Assembly (NCBI GenBank): GCA_045596905.1
Contig: JAZODG010000012.1
Span: 1-10,799, forward strand
Source: RGIG1681 sp045596905
GTDB lineage: Bacteria > Bacillota > Clostridia > Christensenellales > UBA1242
DNA length: 10,799 nt
Direction: 5' to 3'
Shown here: piece by piece, positions 1 through 6,997 of the stretch
How positions within the stretch are numbered: the stretch's first letter is position 1
Layout of the letters: each line of letters begins with the position of its first letter
Program-made: the position numbers and the translations under genes
The notes under the pieces: generated by a model
Database searches by the model: none
What the model saw: the letters and a program-made list of their open reading frames with translations, nothing else
What the model was told of the DNA's origin: nothing

Positions 1-1309
1 GCAGATGAAGGATGACGTTGAAATTGTCATTGCCATTAATGCAGCTGATATTGAATCAAGCAAGATAAGAGCAGACTTGGGCATAACATATGACGATGAC
101 GTTTTAAGATTGATTGACACCTTCCGAGAGCTGGGATTGTATGTGGGCAGTGTTGTTCTTACCCGATATACAAATCAGTCGAGCTCGAATGTGTTTTTAA
201 GCCATCTGGAGAGTCTTGGTATAAAGTGTTACCGTCATTACCCTATAGAAGGATACCCGTATGACATTCCGCATATTGTGTCGGAGGAGGGTCTGGGCAA
301 GAACGAATATATTGAAACTGAGCGCTCCCTTGTTGTTGTTACTGCGCCCGGTCCCGGAAGCGGCAAAATGGCAACTTGTCTCAGTCAGCTTTATCATGAC
401 CACAAGCGAGGCATTACGGCGGGTTATGCCAAGTTTGAAACATTCCCTGTTTGGAACTTGCCATTAAACCACCCTGTTAATATTGCATATGAAGCAGCAA
501 CTGCCGACCTTAACGACATGAACATGATTGACAACTTCCACCTTGCAGCATACGGCACACAAGCAGTTAATTATAACCGTGATTTGCAGGTTTTCCCCGT
601 AGTTAGAAATATATTGCAGAAAATCACAGGCAACGACAAAATCTATCAATCACCAACCGATATGGGCGTAAACATGGTCGGTTTTGCAATATCAAACGAC
701 GAAGTTGTTAGAAAAGCAAGCAACGATGAAATTATCAGAAGATATTACAAATCTCAATGCGAACAAAAGAAAGGCACAACTTCAATTGACACGGTAAACA
801 GAATCAAATATCTCATGGGTGAATGGAAAATTGACCCAAGCTCAAGAAAGACGGTAACAGCAGCAAATAAAAAACATGAAGAAACCAACTCTCCTGTTAT
901 GGCGCTTGAACTTCCTTCAGGAAAAATTATAACGGGAAGAACCAAAGACCTAATGACTTGCGCATGTGCATGTGTGTTAAATGCCCTTAAGCACCTATCA
1001 CACATTGACGATTCAATCAACTTGATTCCAAAAAATCTACTTGAACCGGTTATTAACCTAAAAAGAGACAGGCTTGGAATCAAAAAAGGCAAACTTTCTT
1101 TAAAAGACGTTTTAATGCTGTTATCAATCAACTCAGTAACAAACCCAACCACTGAATATGTTTTAAAACAATTAGACAAACTCAAAGGTCTTGAAGCGCA
1201 CACATCATCAATGCTAAACGTTTCTGACAACAACACGCTTCTTGCACTTGGCATAAATATTACAAGTGAACCATACTATTCAAGTAAGTCACTTTATAAT
1301 CAAGAATAA
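1..1309 (+). CDS. DUF1846 (UPF0371) family protein, 5'-truncated by window edge
   Basis: The reading frame is open to the left edge (the codon before the first ATG at position 5 is CAG), so the true start lies outside the window. From memory of the family (about 495-500 residues, conserved N-terminus before the segment seen here), roughly 60 residues are missing. The match is strong along the whole length: INAADIE, GITYDDDVLRLIDTFR, YRHYPIEGYP, a glycine-rich APGPGSGK loop about 114-121 residues from position 5, then CLSQLYHDHKRG, YAKFETFP.WNLPL and YNRD. The loop looks nucleotide-binding, but no enzymatic activity is firmly assigned to the family as far as I know. It is cytosolic by sequence. 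It is the only plus-strand gene and converges on the M28-like gene through a shared terminator. Base use changes along the gene: the first ~300 bases have G above C, later parts C above G. Confidence 0.93.
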   Translation, partial: QMKDDVEIVIAINAADIESSKIRADLGITYDDDVLRLIDTFRELGLYVGSVVLTRYTNQSSSNVFLSHLESLGIKCYRHYPIEGYPYDIPHIVSEEGLGKNEYIETERSLVVVTAPGPGSGKMATCLSQLYHDHKRGITAGYAKFETFPVWNLPLNHPVNIAYEAATADLNDMNMIDNFHLAAYGTQAVNYNRDLQVFPVVRNILQKITGNDKIYQSPTDMGVNMVGFAISNDEVVRKASNDEIIRRYYKSQCEQKKGTTSIDTVNRIKYLMGEWKIDPSSRKTVTAANKKHEETNSPVMALELPSGKIITGRTKDLMTCACACVLNALKHLSHIDDSINLIPKNLLEPVINLKRDRLGIKKGKLSLKDVLMLLSINSVTNPTTEYVLKQLDKLKGLEAHTSSMLNVSDNNTLLALGINITSEPYYSSKSLYNQE

Positions 1310-1311
1310 CA

Positions 1312-1343
1312 AAAAAGGATTTATCGATTGATAAATCCTTTTT
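1312..1343. terminator. Bidirectional intrinsic terminator between convergent genes
   Basis: A perfect 14-bp inverted repeat (aaaaaggatttatc at 1312-1325 and its complement at 1330-1343) surrounds a four-base loop. The A-run at one end and T-run at the other give a U-tract in either direction. It starts 2 bases after the DUF1846 stop and ends 1 base before the M28-like stop codon, so it serves both genes. Confidence 0.92.
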
Positions 1344-1344
1344 C

Positions 1345-2754
1345 TTATTTTGAATCTTTATCTTTGTCATTGTCCTTTGGTTTTTCAGGATTAAGTGTCT
1401 TGTTTTTCTTGATATCATTCGCAATCACTTGTCCAACAACCTTAGGAATGTTTTTATCTTGACCTTCAGCGTCAATATGCTCAGCAATCTTTACAACAGA
1501 AGTCAAAAACTCAACTTCAACATTTGCGTAATAAGACTTAACTGTTAATTTATAGTGGATATAGAATGCAACAGCCAACACAACAAAGAAGATTATTGCT
1601 GTTAACATAATAACCAAGTTTTTGTTAGCAAATACCAAGTAGAACCAGTTTGTTTGATTAAAAGAACCAGTTGCATTTGCAACAAATGCATTGTCTGTCA
1701 AAATTCTTTCGATTGTTTCAAAAACTTTGTATAGGTTTTTGTTTACAACGTCTGCTCCATAGTTGGTCTTTATATATTCAAGTGTATCATATTTTGAGTA
1801 TGTAATAACACTCTTGTTTGCATATTCGCATCTGCCAAGAACAACACCTTCGTCATAGTCACCTGCAAATAAATTGATTGTTGCAATCTTTCTTTTCATA
1901 AACATAACGTTGTCTGATTCTAAACCAATGTGTGAATAACCTAGTCCAAGTTCATTTCCAACGAGAATAGTTTTGTTTAGGTTTACTGTATTAACTTTCT
2001 TTGTTCCAATTTTTGAAGTTTCAAATAAAGAAGCAATATATTTTGAAAAATCTGTTTCAACTTCATCCATATAGAAATACAAGTCTTCACCAAGAGCAAC
2101 TTTATCGATATTAATCATACACAAAATGTTTTCAGCTGCTTCGTTTGAAATGCCACCAACATAAAACTCTGAACCTGCATGAGAAGACTCCCCTGCACCA
2201 AAGAACACAAATTCAATGTTAAATGGCAAATTGTATGCTGGCAAATATTTTGCTAAAGCAAGCATGGTTGCAACACTTGCAGAACTTGCATTAACCATAT
2301 CTCCACCAACTGAAACATATGTCTGTTTTTCAGCATCAAAGTATGCTGGAGCATCATAATGGCAACCCAAAACAACTGTTTTTGTTGCAGATGCAGCGTT
2401 ATATCTGAACACGATATTTTGTGATTCTTGATATGTTCCTGTATAGTCTGAAACAAACTCAAACGATTGAACACCTTCTGTTGTTGAAGCGTTATTCACA
2501 GCGCTTATTCCAGCAGTTAATCTGAGCGAATCATAAATATAGCTTGCAGCGATTTGTTCCCCGTCGCTTGCTGCAATACGGTCACTATACTGACAAAAAC
2601 CTGTAAGGTTTGCATTCACTTCTGCAGAAAATTCTTCATAAGTAACCTTATAACCAGCAGCACTTGCTTGTTTTGAGCGAATAAATTGTGGGCTAACTAA
2701 TGCAGACACAACCATTAGCAGCGCAATAAAAATATGTTTAATCTTCTTCATCAT
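1345..2754 (-). CDS. M28-peptidase-like membrane-anchored ectodomain protein, probably catalytically inactive
   Basis: The start is placed at 2754 (469 residues), not the ATG at 2784. It forms an ATGA overlap with the stop of the upstream gene and follows a GGTGG ribosome-binding sequence, and the protein then begins MMKKIKHIF like a signal peptide (about 1-33, likely cut after ASA). The M28 fold signature follows: VVLGCHYDAP (His132), a degenerate DNASG-like loop, EFVFFGAGESSHAGS, MINIDK (Asp217) and YSKYDTLE. Compared with M28 aminopeptidases such as the Vibrio enzyme, the metal-bridging Asp appears as Val154, the general-base Glu of the EE pair as Gly188, and the last metal ligand His (IHTTQDTL motif) as Tyr319. 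First His, second Glu and the later Asp remain. One hydrophobic helix (about 380-400) is followed by a charged tail of about 70 residues ending in Lys/Asp repeats, so the ectodomain lies outside and the tail in the cytosol. It is the last gene of the holA operon. Fold family is fairly sure; lack of activity is inferred. Confidence 0.8.
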   Translation of the reverse strand: MMKKIKHIFIALLMVVSALVSPQFIRSKQASAAGYKVTYEEFSAEVNANLTGFCQYSDRIAASDGEQIAASYIYDSLRLTAGISAVNNASTTEGVQSFEFVSDYTGTYQESQNIVFRYNAASATKTVVLGCHYDAPAYFDAEKQTYVSVGGDMVNASSASVATMLALAKYLPAYNLPFNIEFVFFGAGESSHAGSEFYVGGISNEAAENILCMINIDKVALGEDLYFYMDEVETDFSKYIASLFETSKIGTKKVNTVNLNKTILVGNELGLGYSHIGLESDNVMFMKRKIATINLFAGDYDEGVVLGRCEYANKSVITYSKYDTLEYIKTNYGADVVNKNLYKVFETIERILTDNAFVANATGSFNQTNWFYLVFANKNLVIMLTAIIFFVVLAVAFYIHYKLTVKSYYANVEVEFLTSVVKIAEHIDAEGQDKNIPKVVGQVIANDIKKNKTLNPEKPKDNDKDKDSK

Positions 2755-3314
2755 AGCACCACCAATATTGAATATAATATGCAAAGCCCTTCATAAACAA
2801 AAACTGGGAAACAGAAGTTTTTGAAAACAAAGTGTCCGATAATTGGGTCTGAATAAGTGTTATTCAAATGTCTTGAATAACAAATCAAAACAATGAGTGT
2901 AATGAGAACGTTCATCATAACGGCAAAGCCTTCTAAGAACGGAAATAAGAAACATAAGTTATAAAACAAACCATAGAAAACATTTCTGTAAATAAAGAAC
3001 GCTCTTGTTTCTGCCTTCAAACTATCCATTGGCACAACATAGGTATAAATTTTGAATGTTAAAACATATCTATAAATCCAGAACAGGATTTCGAATGATG
3101 CCCATGCAAACAGTGCTTCAAACAAAATTGATGAAATCACTGCAGATGAATTTACTGAATCAAAAAGGTTTCCATATCCTGCTCTAAAGGTATAAACCAA
3201 TGACGAACAAACAGGATAAAGCGACACCCACACAAATGACAAAAACAATAGGAATTTATAAATCCAAGTATTATGTTTTATGTTCTTGCCATAAATCAAT
3301 GAATTTTCTGACAT
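2751..3314 (-). CDS. Five-helix integral membrane protein of unknown function
   Basis: The product has 187 residues and I do not recognise a family. Five hydrophobic segments can be read at about 19-42, 58-83, 108-127, 129-147 and 163-187, and the last runs to the C-terminus. It is rich in Phe, Tyr and Leu, with short polar loops. The N-terminal 18 residues are polar with Lys and no cleavable signal. Its ATG shares one base with the holA stop (TAATG) and is preceded by AAGAGG, so the start is well supported. Its TGA overlaps the ATG of the M28-like gene by 4 bases. This packing implies translational coupling, and the two downstream products probably act at the membrane together. Alternatives such as a transporter subunit or an assembly factor cannot be separated from the sequence. 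Confidence 0.85.
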   Translation of the reverse strand: MSENSLIYGKNIKHNTWIYKFLLFLSFVWVSLYPVCSSLVYTFRAGYGNLFDSVNSSAVISSILFEALFAWASFEILFWIYRYVLTFKIYTYVVPMDSLKAETRAFFIYRNVFYGLFYNLCFLFPFLEGFAVMMNVLITLIVLICYSRHLNNTYSDPIIGHFVFKNFCFPVFVYEGLCILYSILVVL

Positions 3315-4294
3315 TATTTTCCTCTTAAGTTTAGTATATTAAAAACTATTGTTTTTATTGCAATATTTTCTTTCATTTCTCCGACTTTTATTTTTCTATC
3401 GTAATCAGCAATCATATCAACGATTTGTTTTAAGGTTTTTATTGAAAAAACTTTAATTTGATTGCCAAGCATTTTAATGGCAAATTCTTTAACACCAAAC
3501 ATTCCAGCAAGTTCAGATGCAGATTTGTCTTTATTGATTGAAACATACAGCGCTCTTCTATAAGTGTTGTAAAGTGGCATTAATACAGTGAATCCTTGAC
3601 CAGCTTTAACCATAAAACTATCAACAAGGTCAAGTGCATTTTTCGAATCACCTTTTGCTATAAACTCAGCCAGTTGAAAAACTTGAAATTCCTTGTCTTG
3701 AACAACATTTTTTTCAACGATATCAAGCGTTAACACCTTCGTGTCATAAACCAGTGCAATTAGTTTTTCAAGCTCATTTGTGATTCTTGACATATCAAAT
3801 GAACAATATTTTATAATCATTTCAACAACTTCGTCATTTGAACTAATTTCGGCTTTGCCAAGCTGATTTTTTATGTATGCCGAAATCATTTTTGCGTCGA
3901 TTTTTGAGCAATCGATTGTTTCAATATTCTTCATACCCTTAAAAAAGTCAGCATCATCACTATTGAAAAAAACCAAAATTGTTGAATCTAATGGTGCATT
4001 CAAATATGTCTGAATGGTTTCAAAAGCCTGTTTATCTTTTGTTGGAGCAAAATTCTTCACCACAACAAGTCTGTTTAGGTCGCCAAACGGAAACACATTT
4101 GCACTTTCAACAATCTCTTTTGCTGAAGCAGTCTCACCAGAAATTACAACTTGGTTCATGTCTCTAATTGTGATTCCTGCAGCATCTTCAATCTTTTTTA
4201 GCGCATCATAACAAAGATATCTATCATCTCCAGATATCAAATATGCTCTTTTTAAACCAGATTTTAAATTTGCTTTTAATTCGACATATTTCAT
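3314..4294 (-). CDS. holA: DNA polymerase III, delta subunit
   Basis: The product has 326 residues, close to the usual 330-345. The delta subunit is the wrench of the clamp loader: it opens the beta sliding clamp so the loader can place it on primed DNA. Family features seen are the N-terminal YLISGDDRYLCYDALKKI segment (residues about 18-35), a degenerate AAA+ domain without a working Walker A motif as expected for delta, the NVFPFGDLNRLVVVKNF strand (about 66-82), the central SFDMSRITNELEKLIAL helix, and the all-alpha collar domain with VFQLAEFIAKGDSKNALDL (about 205-223). Synteny with comEC just upstream supports the call, since comEC and holA (yqeN) are neighbours in Bacillus and many Firmicutes. 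It has its own strong promoter, so it heads a separate operon with the two membrane-protein genes downstream. The Shine-Dalgarno sequence is weak. Confidence 0.93.
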   Translation of the reverse strand: MKYVELKANLKSGLKRAYLISGDDRYLCYDALKKIEDAAGITIRDMNQVVISGETASAKEIVESANVFPFGDLNRLVVVKNFAPTKDKQAFETIQTYLNAPLDSTILVFFNSDDADFFKGMKNIETIDCSKIDAKMISAYIKNQLGKAEISSNDEVVEMIIKYCSFDMSRITNELEKLIALVYDTKVLTLDIVEKNVVQDKEFQVFQLAEFIAKGDSKNALDLVDSFMVKAGQGFTVLMPLYNTYRRALYVSINKDKSASELAGMFGVKEFAIKMLGNQIKVFSIKTLKQIVDMIADYDRKIKVGEMKENIAIKTIVFNILNLRGK

Positions 4295-4310
4295 AATATA
4301 CCTAGCCTAA

Positions 4311-4339
4311 ATTATAACAAAGCGTACATTGTTTGTCTA
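4311..4339 (-). promoter_or_regulatory. Sigma-70/SigA-type promoter for holA operon
   Basis: On the minus strand, TAGACA (4334-4339) is followed after 17 bases by a perfect TATAAT (4311-4316), preceded by TG plus one base (extended -10). It lies 16 bases upstream of the holA ATG, so the leader would be very short. It is the best-scoring promoter in the window by eye. Confidence 0.82.
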
Positions 4340-4350
4340 GTTCATTTTCA

Positions 4351-5889
4351 CTAAATAATCACCAAAACCGTTATAATCGCAAGAATAATCAAACTTGAGA
4401 CACATTTGTATTTTTGCTTTATGAAAATATAGTCACTTGCCACAAACATAAAAATATAAGACAATGCAAGTGCAAGCAATGAAATCACACCTGTTCCCAC
4501 CGTAAATGATATGCCAGAAATCAAATAATTGAATCTGACAAGCAGCTGCATGATCCATTCAAACACAATCATAACAGGCTTAGCAAATGGCAAAATCGTG
4601 CATAGTATTGTCATGATTATGTAATACATAAACGCAAAGCTTGCAAGTGGAACTGTTATTAAGTTCGTGAATATTGAAAGTATTGGAACAGTTCCAAAAT
4701 AATATAACTGCGTTACAAATAACCCAACCTGCACAGCTAGGCTGAGCGACAAAGTTGACGCAAACTTATCATAAAACACTTTTGACAATACCCTTGATAT
4801 AACCGGCATTAACAAAATAATTGATAACACTGAAGTAAAACTTAACACAAATGAAATATCAAACAACTGGAGTGGCGAAATCACTAATAACAAAACAGCT
4901 GCCACCGATAACGCAGATAGTCCATCATACTCTTTTGTTCTTGCCGTTGCATACAACGCCACCAATGACATAATGATTGCTCTAAACACAGAAACTGAAA
5001 AATTGCAAAGCATTCCATAAAACATTAAAACGCAGCCAACAACTGCAACCTTTGCATATCTGTTCGCACGTAATTTATTTAAAACGAATGACAAAATCAA
5101 AACAACCAAAGAGACGTGAAAACCACTTACAGCCAAGAGATGAGCCGTTCCTGATTCTTGGAACACGCCTTTGATATCTGGGTCCAAAATTGTAGTATCA
5201 CCAAACAACATTGCATATCCAATTTCTGAAAATTTATTCTGTTCACCACGCTCATAAATATTCTTTCGAACCTTGTCTGAAAAGCTCAGCTCCACCCTGT
5301 CTGTTGGCTTCACATTATAAGAATAAACAAATGCATCACCAACCACACCATCAGAGATTTTTGAAACTGCCTTGCCAAGTTCTTCGTCATGCAAGCTATA
5401 AAGTTTCAAGTCTGCATTAACATAAACATACCTTCCAACAGTTAATTTTGAAGTGTCTAAATTTTGCGTATTTATGTAAACAAAAATATTTCCATTAATT
5501 TTATTTTTAGTTTCGCCTGACAAAGTCTCAATATCCGTCAAATATATCTTAACAATCTTTTTATCAAGATTTTCCTTTTTAATGTATATTTTGCCATAAA
5601 TTTGACAATTTTCTACATTTATAGCACAATTTTTATCTAAACTTTTTGACTTAAAATAAACTGATATAACTGGAAGTGCAAAGAAAAATACTACAACAAA
5701 AATAATTGCTAAAAATTTTCGTTTAAAAATTAATAACAAAATTAAGCAAACAAAAATCAACCCTAATGAAACAATCATGAGCACCAGTTTTGATTTTGTT
5801 GAAACAAACACAAACACTGAAAAGATTGTTGAACAAATTAGAGTCAATGCCAAAATAAATGCAAGTCTAAAATTTATAAATTTTTTCAT
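4351..5889 (-). CDS. comEC: ComEC/Rec2 family DNA-uptake channel, lacking the metallo-beta-lactamase domain
   Basis: ComEC forms the membrane channel that carries single-stranded DNA into the cytosol during transformation. In order: two or three N-terminal hydrophobic segments (about 7-77); a soluble outside domain (about 85-200) of the DUF4131/OB-like type; and the polytopic Competence domain (about 220-500), recognised by YAMLFGDTTIL and especially GTAHLLAVSGFHVSL (about 247-261), the family hallmark. The protein has 512 residues and stops soon after the last membrane helices. Many Firmicute homologues, such as the roughly 775-residue Bacillus protein, carry a C-terminal metallo-beta-lactamase nuclease domain of about 250 residues. 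None is encoded in the 56 bases before holA or elsewhere in the window. The start ATG has only a weak AGG-containing ribosome site at the usual distance. No other late competence gene is in view, so competence itself is not shown. Confidence 0.92.
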   Translation of the reverse strand: MKKFINFRLAFILALTLICSTIFSVFVFVSTKSKLVLMIVSLGLIFVCLILLLIFKRKFLAIIFVVVFFFALPVISVYFKSKSLDKNCAINVENCQIYGKIYIKKENLDKKIVKIYLTDIETLSGETKNKINGNIFVYINTQNLDTSKLTVGRYVYVNADLKLYSLHDEELGKAVSKISDGVVGDAFVYSYNVKPTDRVELSFSDKVRKNIYERGEQNKFSEIGYAMLFGDTTILDPDIKGVFQESGTAHLLAVSGFHVSLVVLILSFVLNKLRANRYAKVAVVGCVLMFYGMLCNFSVSVFRAIIMSLVALYATARTKEYDGLSALSVAAVLLLVISPLQLFDISFVLSFTSVLSIILLMPVISRVLSKVFYDKFASTLSLSLAVQVGLFVTQLYYFGTVPILSIFTNLITVPLASFAFMYYIIMTILCTILPFAKPVMIVFEWIMQLLVRFNYLISGISFTVGTGVISLLALALSYIFMFVASDYIFIKQKYKCVSSLIILAIITVLVII

Positions 5890-5911
5890 TTGTATAGCCT
5901 AATATAAAACT

Positions 5912-5940
5912 AGTTTACACTTGCAAAAATTTTATGTCAA
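5912..5940 (-). promoter_or_regulatory. Probable promoter for comEC
   Basis: On the minus strand, a perfect TTGACA (5935-5940) is followed by a 17-base spacer and TAAACT (5912-5917; four of six bases match). A second possible -10, TATATT (5901-5906), lies closer to the gene but has no convincing -35. The site falls just after the terminator of the upstream gene, which fits an independent comEC transcript. Confidence 0.6.
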
Positions 5941-5957
5941 TCATAAAAAATTACGCA

Positions 5958-5985
5958 ATAAAAAAAACCTAGAAATCTAGGCTTT
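5958..5985 (-). terminator. Intrinsic terminator of the zinc-ribbon/acidic protein gene
   Basis: The minus-strand RNA can form a stem of CCTAG (5977-5981) with CTAGG (5968-5972), extended by one G-U and A-U pairs, around a four-base loop. It is followed by eight or more U residues. It lies 5 bases past the stop codon. On the plus strand the matching U-run is weak, so it acts mainly in the minus direction. Confidence 0.8.
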
Positions 5986-5989
5986 AATT

Positions 5990-6562
5990 TTATTTCTTTT
6001 TACCAAGAAGATCGTCGTCGCCGAAGTCATAATCGTCTTCATCTTCGTCGTCATCGTCGTCATCATCTGAGTCAGATACTTCAACGGTTTCAAAGTCATC
6101 ATCAAGTGGAGACACGCCATCAAATGCATCATCAAGTTCTTCTTCATCTATAGCAAAGTCAATTGGTGAATCATCTTCAAGGTCGTCATCTGTTTTGAAC
6201 ATTTCTGAATCATCTTCAGAACCATCAATGTTGCTGAACCCTGAGTTGTATTCATCATCTTCTTCATCATCAGAGTCAACGTCTGAAGATGCACTTGTGA
6301 GAGAGTCATCGTCTTTCCAATCTTTATCGCTAGAGCAGCTTTCTCCTTTAGCTTTGCCCTTACATTCATCACACATTGTTTGGTCTTCAGTGATATAGTT
6401 TTGACCACACATTGGACAAAGTTCCATATCTTCAATATCAAGCAAATCGTCTTCATCAGTTTCAGCGTGATGTTTCATTTCAGATTTGCAAACATAGCAA
6501 TAATCTTCGCCTTCTAAAATATAATTAAGTTCACATCTTGGACATTTTATGTATTTAGCCAT
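5990..6562 (-). CDS. Double zinc-ribbon protein with long acidic C-terminal tail
   Basis: The product has 190 residues and I do not recognise a named family. Two copies of a four-cysteine module are visible: Cys7, 10, 22, 25 and Cys49, 52, 64, 67. Both have CxxC-11-CxxC spacing and share a CPxCxxNYI start, so the protein carries an internal duplication of a zinc ribbon. From about residue 80 to 186 it is dominated by Asp, Glu and Ser with no predicted fold, including a run of seven Asp near 168-172 and beyond, and ends GKKK. There is no signal peptide or membrane helix, so it is cytosolic. A good AGGAG site precedes the ATG. It is a single-gene transcription unit with its own promoter and terminator. 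Polyacidic tails can compete with nucleic acid for protein surfaces, as in the RNA polymerase delta subunit, but the delta HARE-HTH domain is absent. Role unknown. Confidence 0.88.
   Translation of the reverse strand: MAKYIKCPRCELNYILEGEDYCYVCKSEMKHHAETDEDDLLDIEDMELCPMCGQNYITEDQTMCDECKGKAKGESCSSDKDWKDDDSLTSASSDVDSDDEEDDEYNSGFSNIDGSEDDSEMFKTDDDLEDDSPIDFAIDEEELDDAFDGVSPLDDDFETVEVSDSDDDDDDDEDEDDYDFGDDDLLGKKK
6004..6066. repeat. Low-complexity GAY/GAR codon tract
   Basis: The plus strand is an imperfect run of triplets such as gtc, atc and ttc, encoding the Asp/Glu-rich end of the zinc-ribbon protein on the minus strand. Codons are mixed (GAT, GAC, GAA), so it is not a pure microsatellite, but length variation by triplets between strains would not be surprising. 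Confidence 0.6.
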
Positions 6563-6594
6563 AGTCTGCTCCTACTTGTTATTTTCGAACATAT

Positions 6595-6621
6595 AGTATA
6601 ACAAAATTCTTTATTTGTAAA
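6595..6621 (-). promoter_or_regulatory. Extended -10 promoter for the zinc-ribbon gene
   Basis: On the minus strand, TGTTATACT (6595-6603) is an extended -10 element. A TTTACA (6616-6621) lies 15 bases upstream, a short spacer, so activity may rest on the TG extension. Upstream of it, 6624-6660 is nearly pure A/T with A-tracts and could act as an UP element. The -10 lies 32 bases from the ATG. Confidence 0.6.
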
Positions 6622-6693
6622 CTACTTTGCAAATATTTTTTTAATTTTTTTATTTGACTTCTATATTGTATTGCAAAATAAAAATTTTATACA

Positions 6694-6728
6694 CAAAAAA
6701 AGCATTAAACTTTTTTGTTTAATGCTTT
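6694..6728 (-). terminator. Intrinsic terminator of acpP
   Basis: A perfect 12-bp stem (6699-6710 paired with 6717-6728) closes a six-base loop, and in the minus direction it is followed by a run of seven U (6694-6700, partly paired). It lies 6 bases past the acpP stop. The rest of 6629-6693 is A/T-rich, and I see nothing coding in it. Confidence 0.9.
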
Positions 6729-6734
6729 ATGTTA

Positions 6735-6977
6735 TTATTTCTTGCTTGTTTCAATAAATTCAACAATATCTTTAATAGTTTTGATTTGTGGAATCATTTC
6801 ATCTGGGATTGAAATTCCAAATTCATCTTCCAAAGACATCAAAATTTCAACAAGATCAAGTGAGTCAGCGCCAAGTTCTTCAGCGATGTTTGTTGTATCT
6901 TGAATTGCTTCAACCTTAACTGAAAGTTGTTGTGCAATGATTTCCTTTACCTTATCTGTTAAATTCTTGTTTTCCAT
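6735..6977 (-). CDS. acpP: Acyl carrier protein
   Basis: The product has 80 residues, the typical ACP length, is acidic and cytosolic. The LGADSLDLVEILMSLEDEFG motif holds the Ser39 that receives the 4'-phosphopantetheine arm. Growing fatty acyl chains are carried on this arm through the type II fatty acid synthase cycle and delivered to phospholipid synthesis. Helix II (DSLDLVEILMSLEDEF) and the ISIPDEMIPQIKTIKDIVEFI end are canonical. A strong GGAGG site lies 8 bases before the ATG. The gene has its own promoter and a strong terminator, so it appears to be transcribed alone, although weak read-through from the HtrA-like gene is possible because no terminator separates them. The gene is not next to plsX, fabD, fabF or rnc here, which is less common. 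Confidence 0.97.
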   Translation of the reverse strand: MENKNLTDKVKEIIAQQLSVKVEAIQDTTNIAEELGADSLDLVEILMSLEDEFGISIPDEMIPQIKTIKDIVEFIETSKK

Positions 6978-6997
6978 AAACTATCCTCCACTTCTTT

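Noticed and set aside
754..1254. 166-residue open frame antisense to the DUF1846 gene
   Set aside because: It lies wholly within a strongly conserved family gene on the other strand, has no ribosome site or recognisable domain, and is best explained as an overlap shadow.
1909..1920. SDN motif in the M28-like protein taken at first as loss of the last zinc-binding His
   Set aside because: In Vibrio aminopeptidase and human GCPII the last His lies later, in the IHTTQDTL/YHSVYETY motif; the SD(H/Y/N) position varies. The meaningful change is Tyr at 1798-1800.
6148..6456. 102-residue frame in the zinc-ribbon gene, and a Ser-rich frame on the other strand at 6195-6398
   Set aside because: Both arise from the low-complexity GAY/GAR codons of the acidic tail read out of frame; the cysteine-spacing frame is clearly the real one.
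6584..6603. CGAACATA resembling a Firmicute LexA (SOS) half-site near the zinc-ribbon gene promoter
   Set aside because: Only one half matches CGAAC; the other arm, expected as GTTCG after four bases, is absent on both strands.
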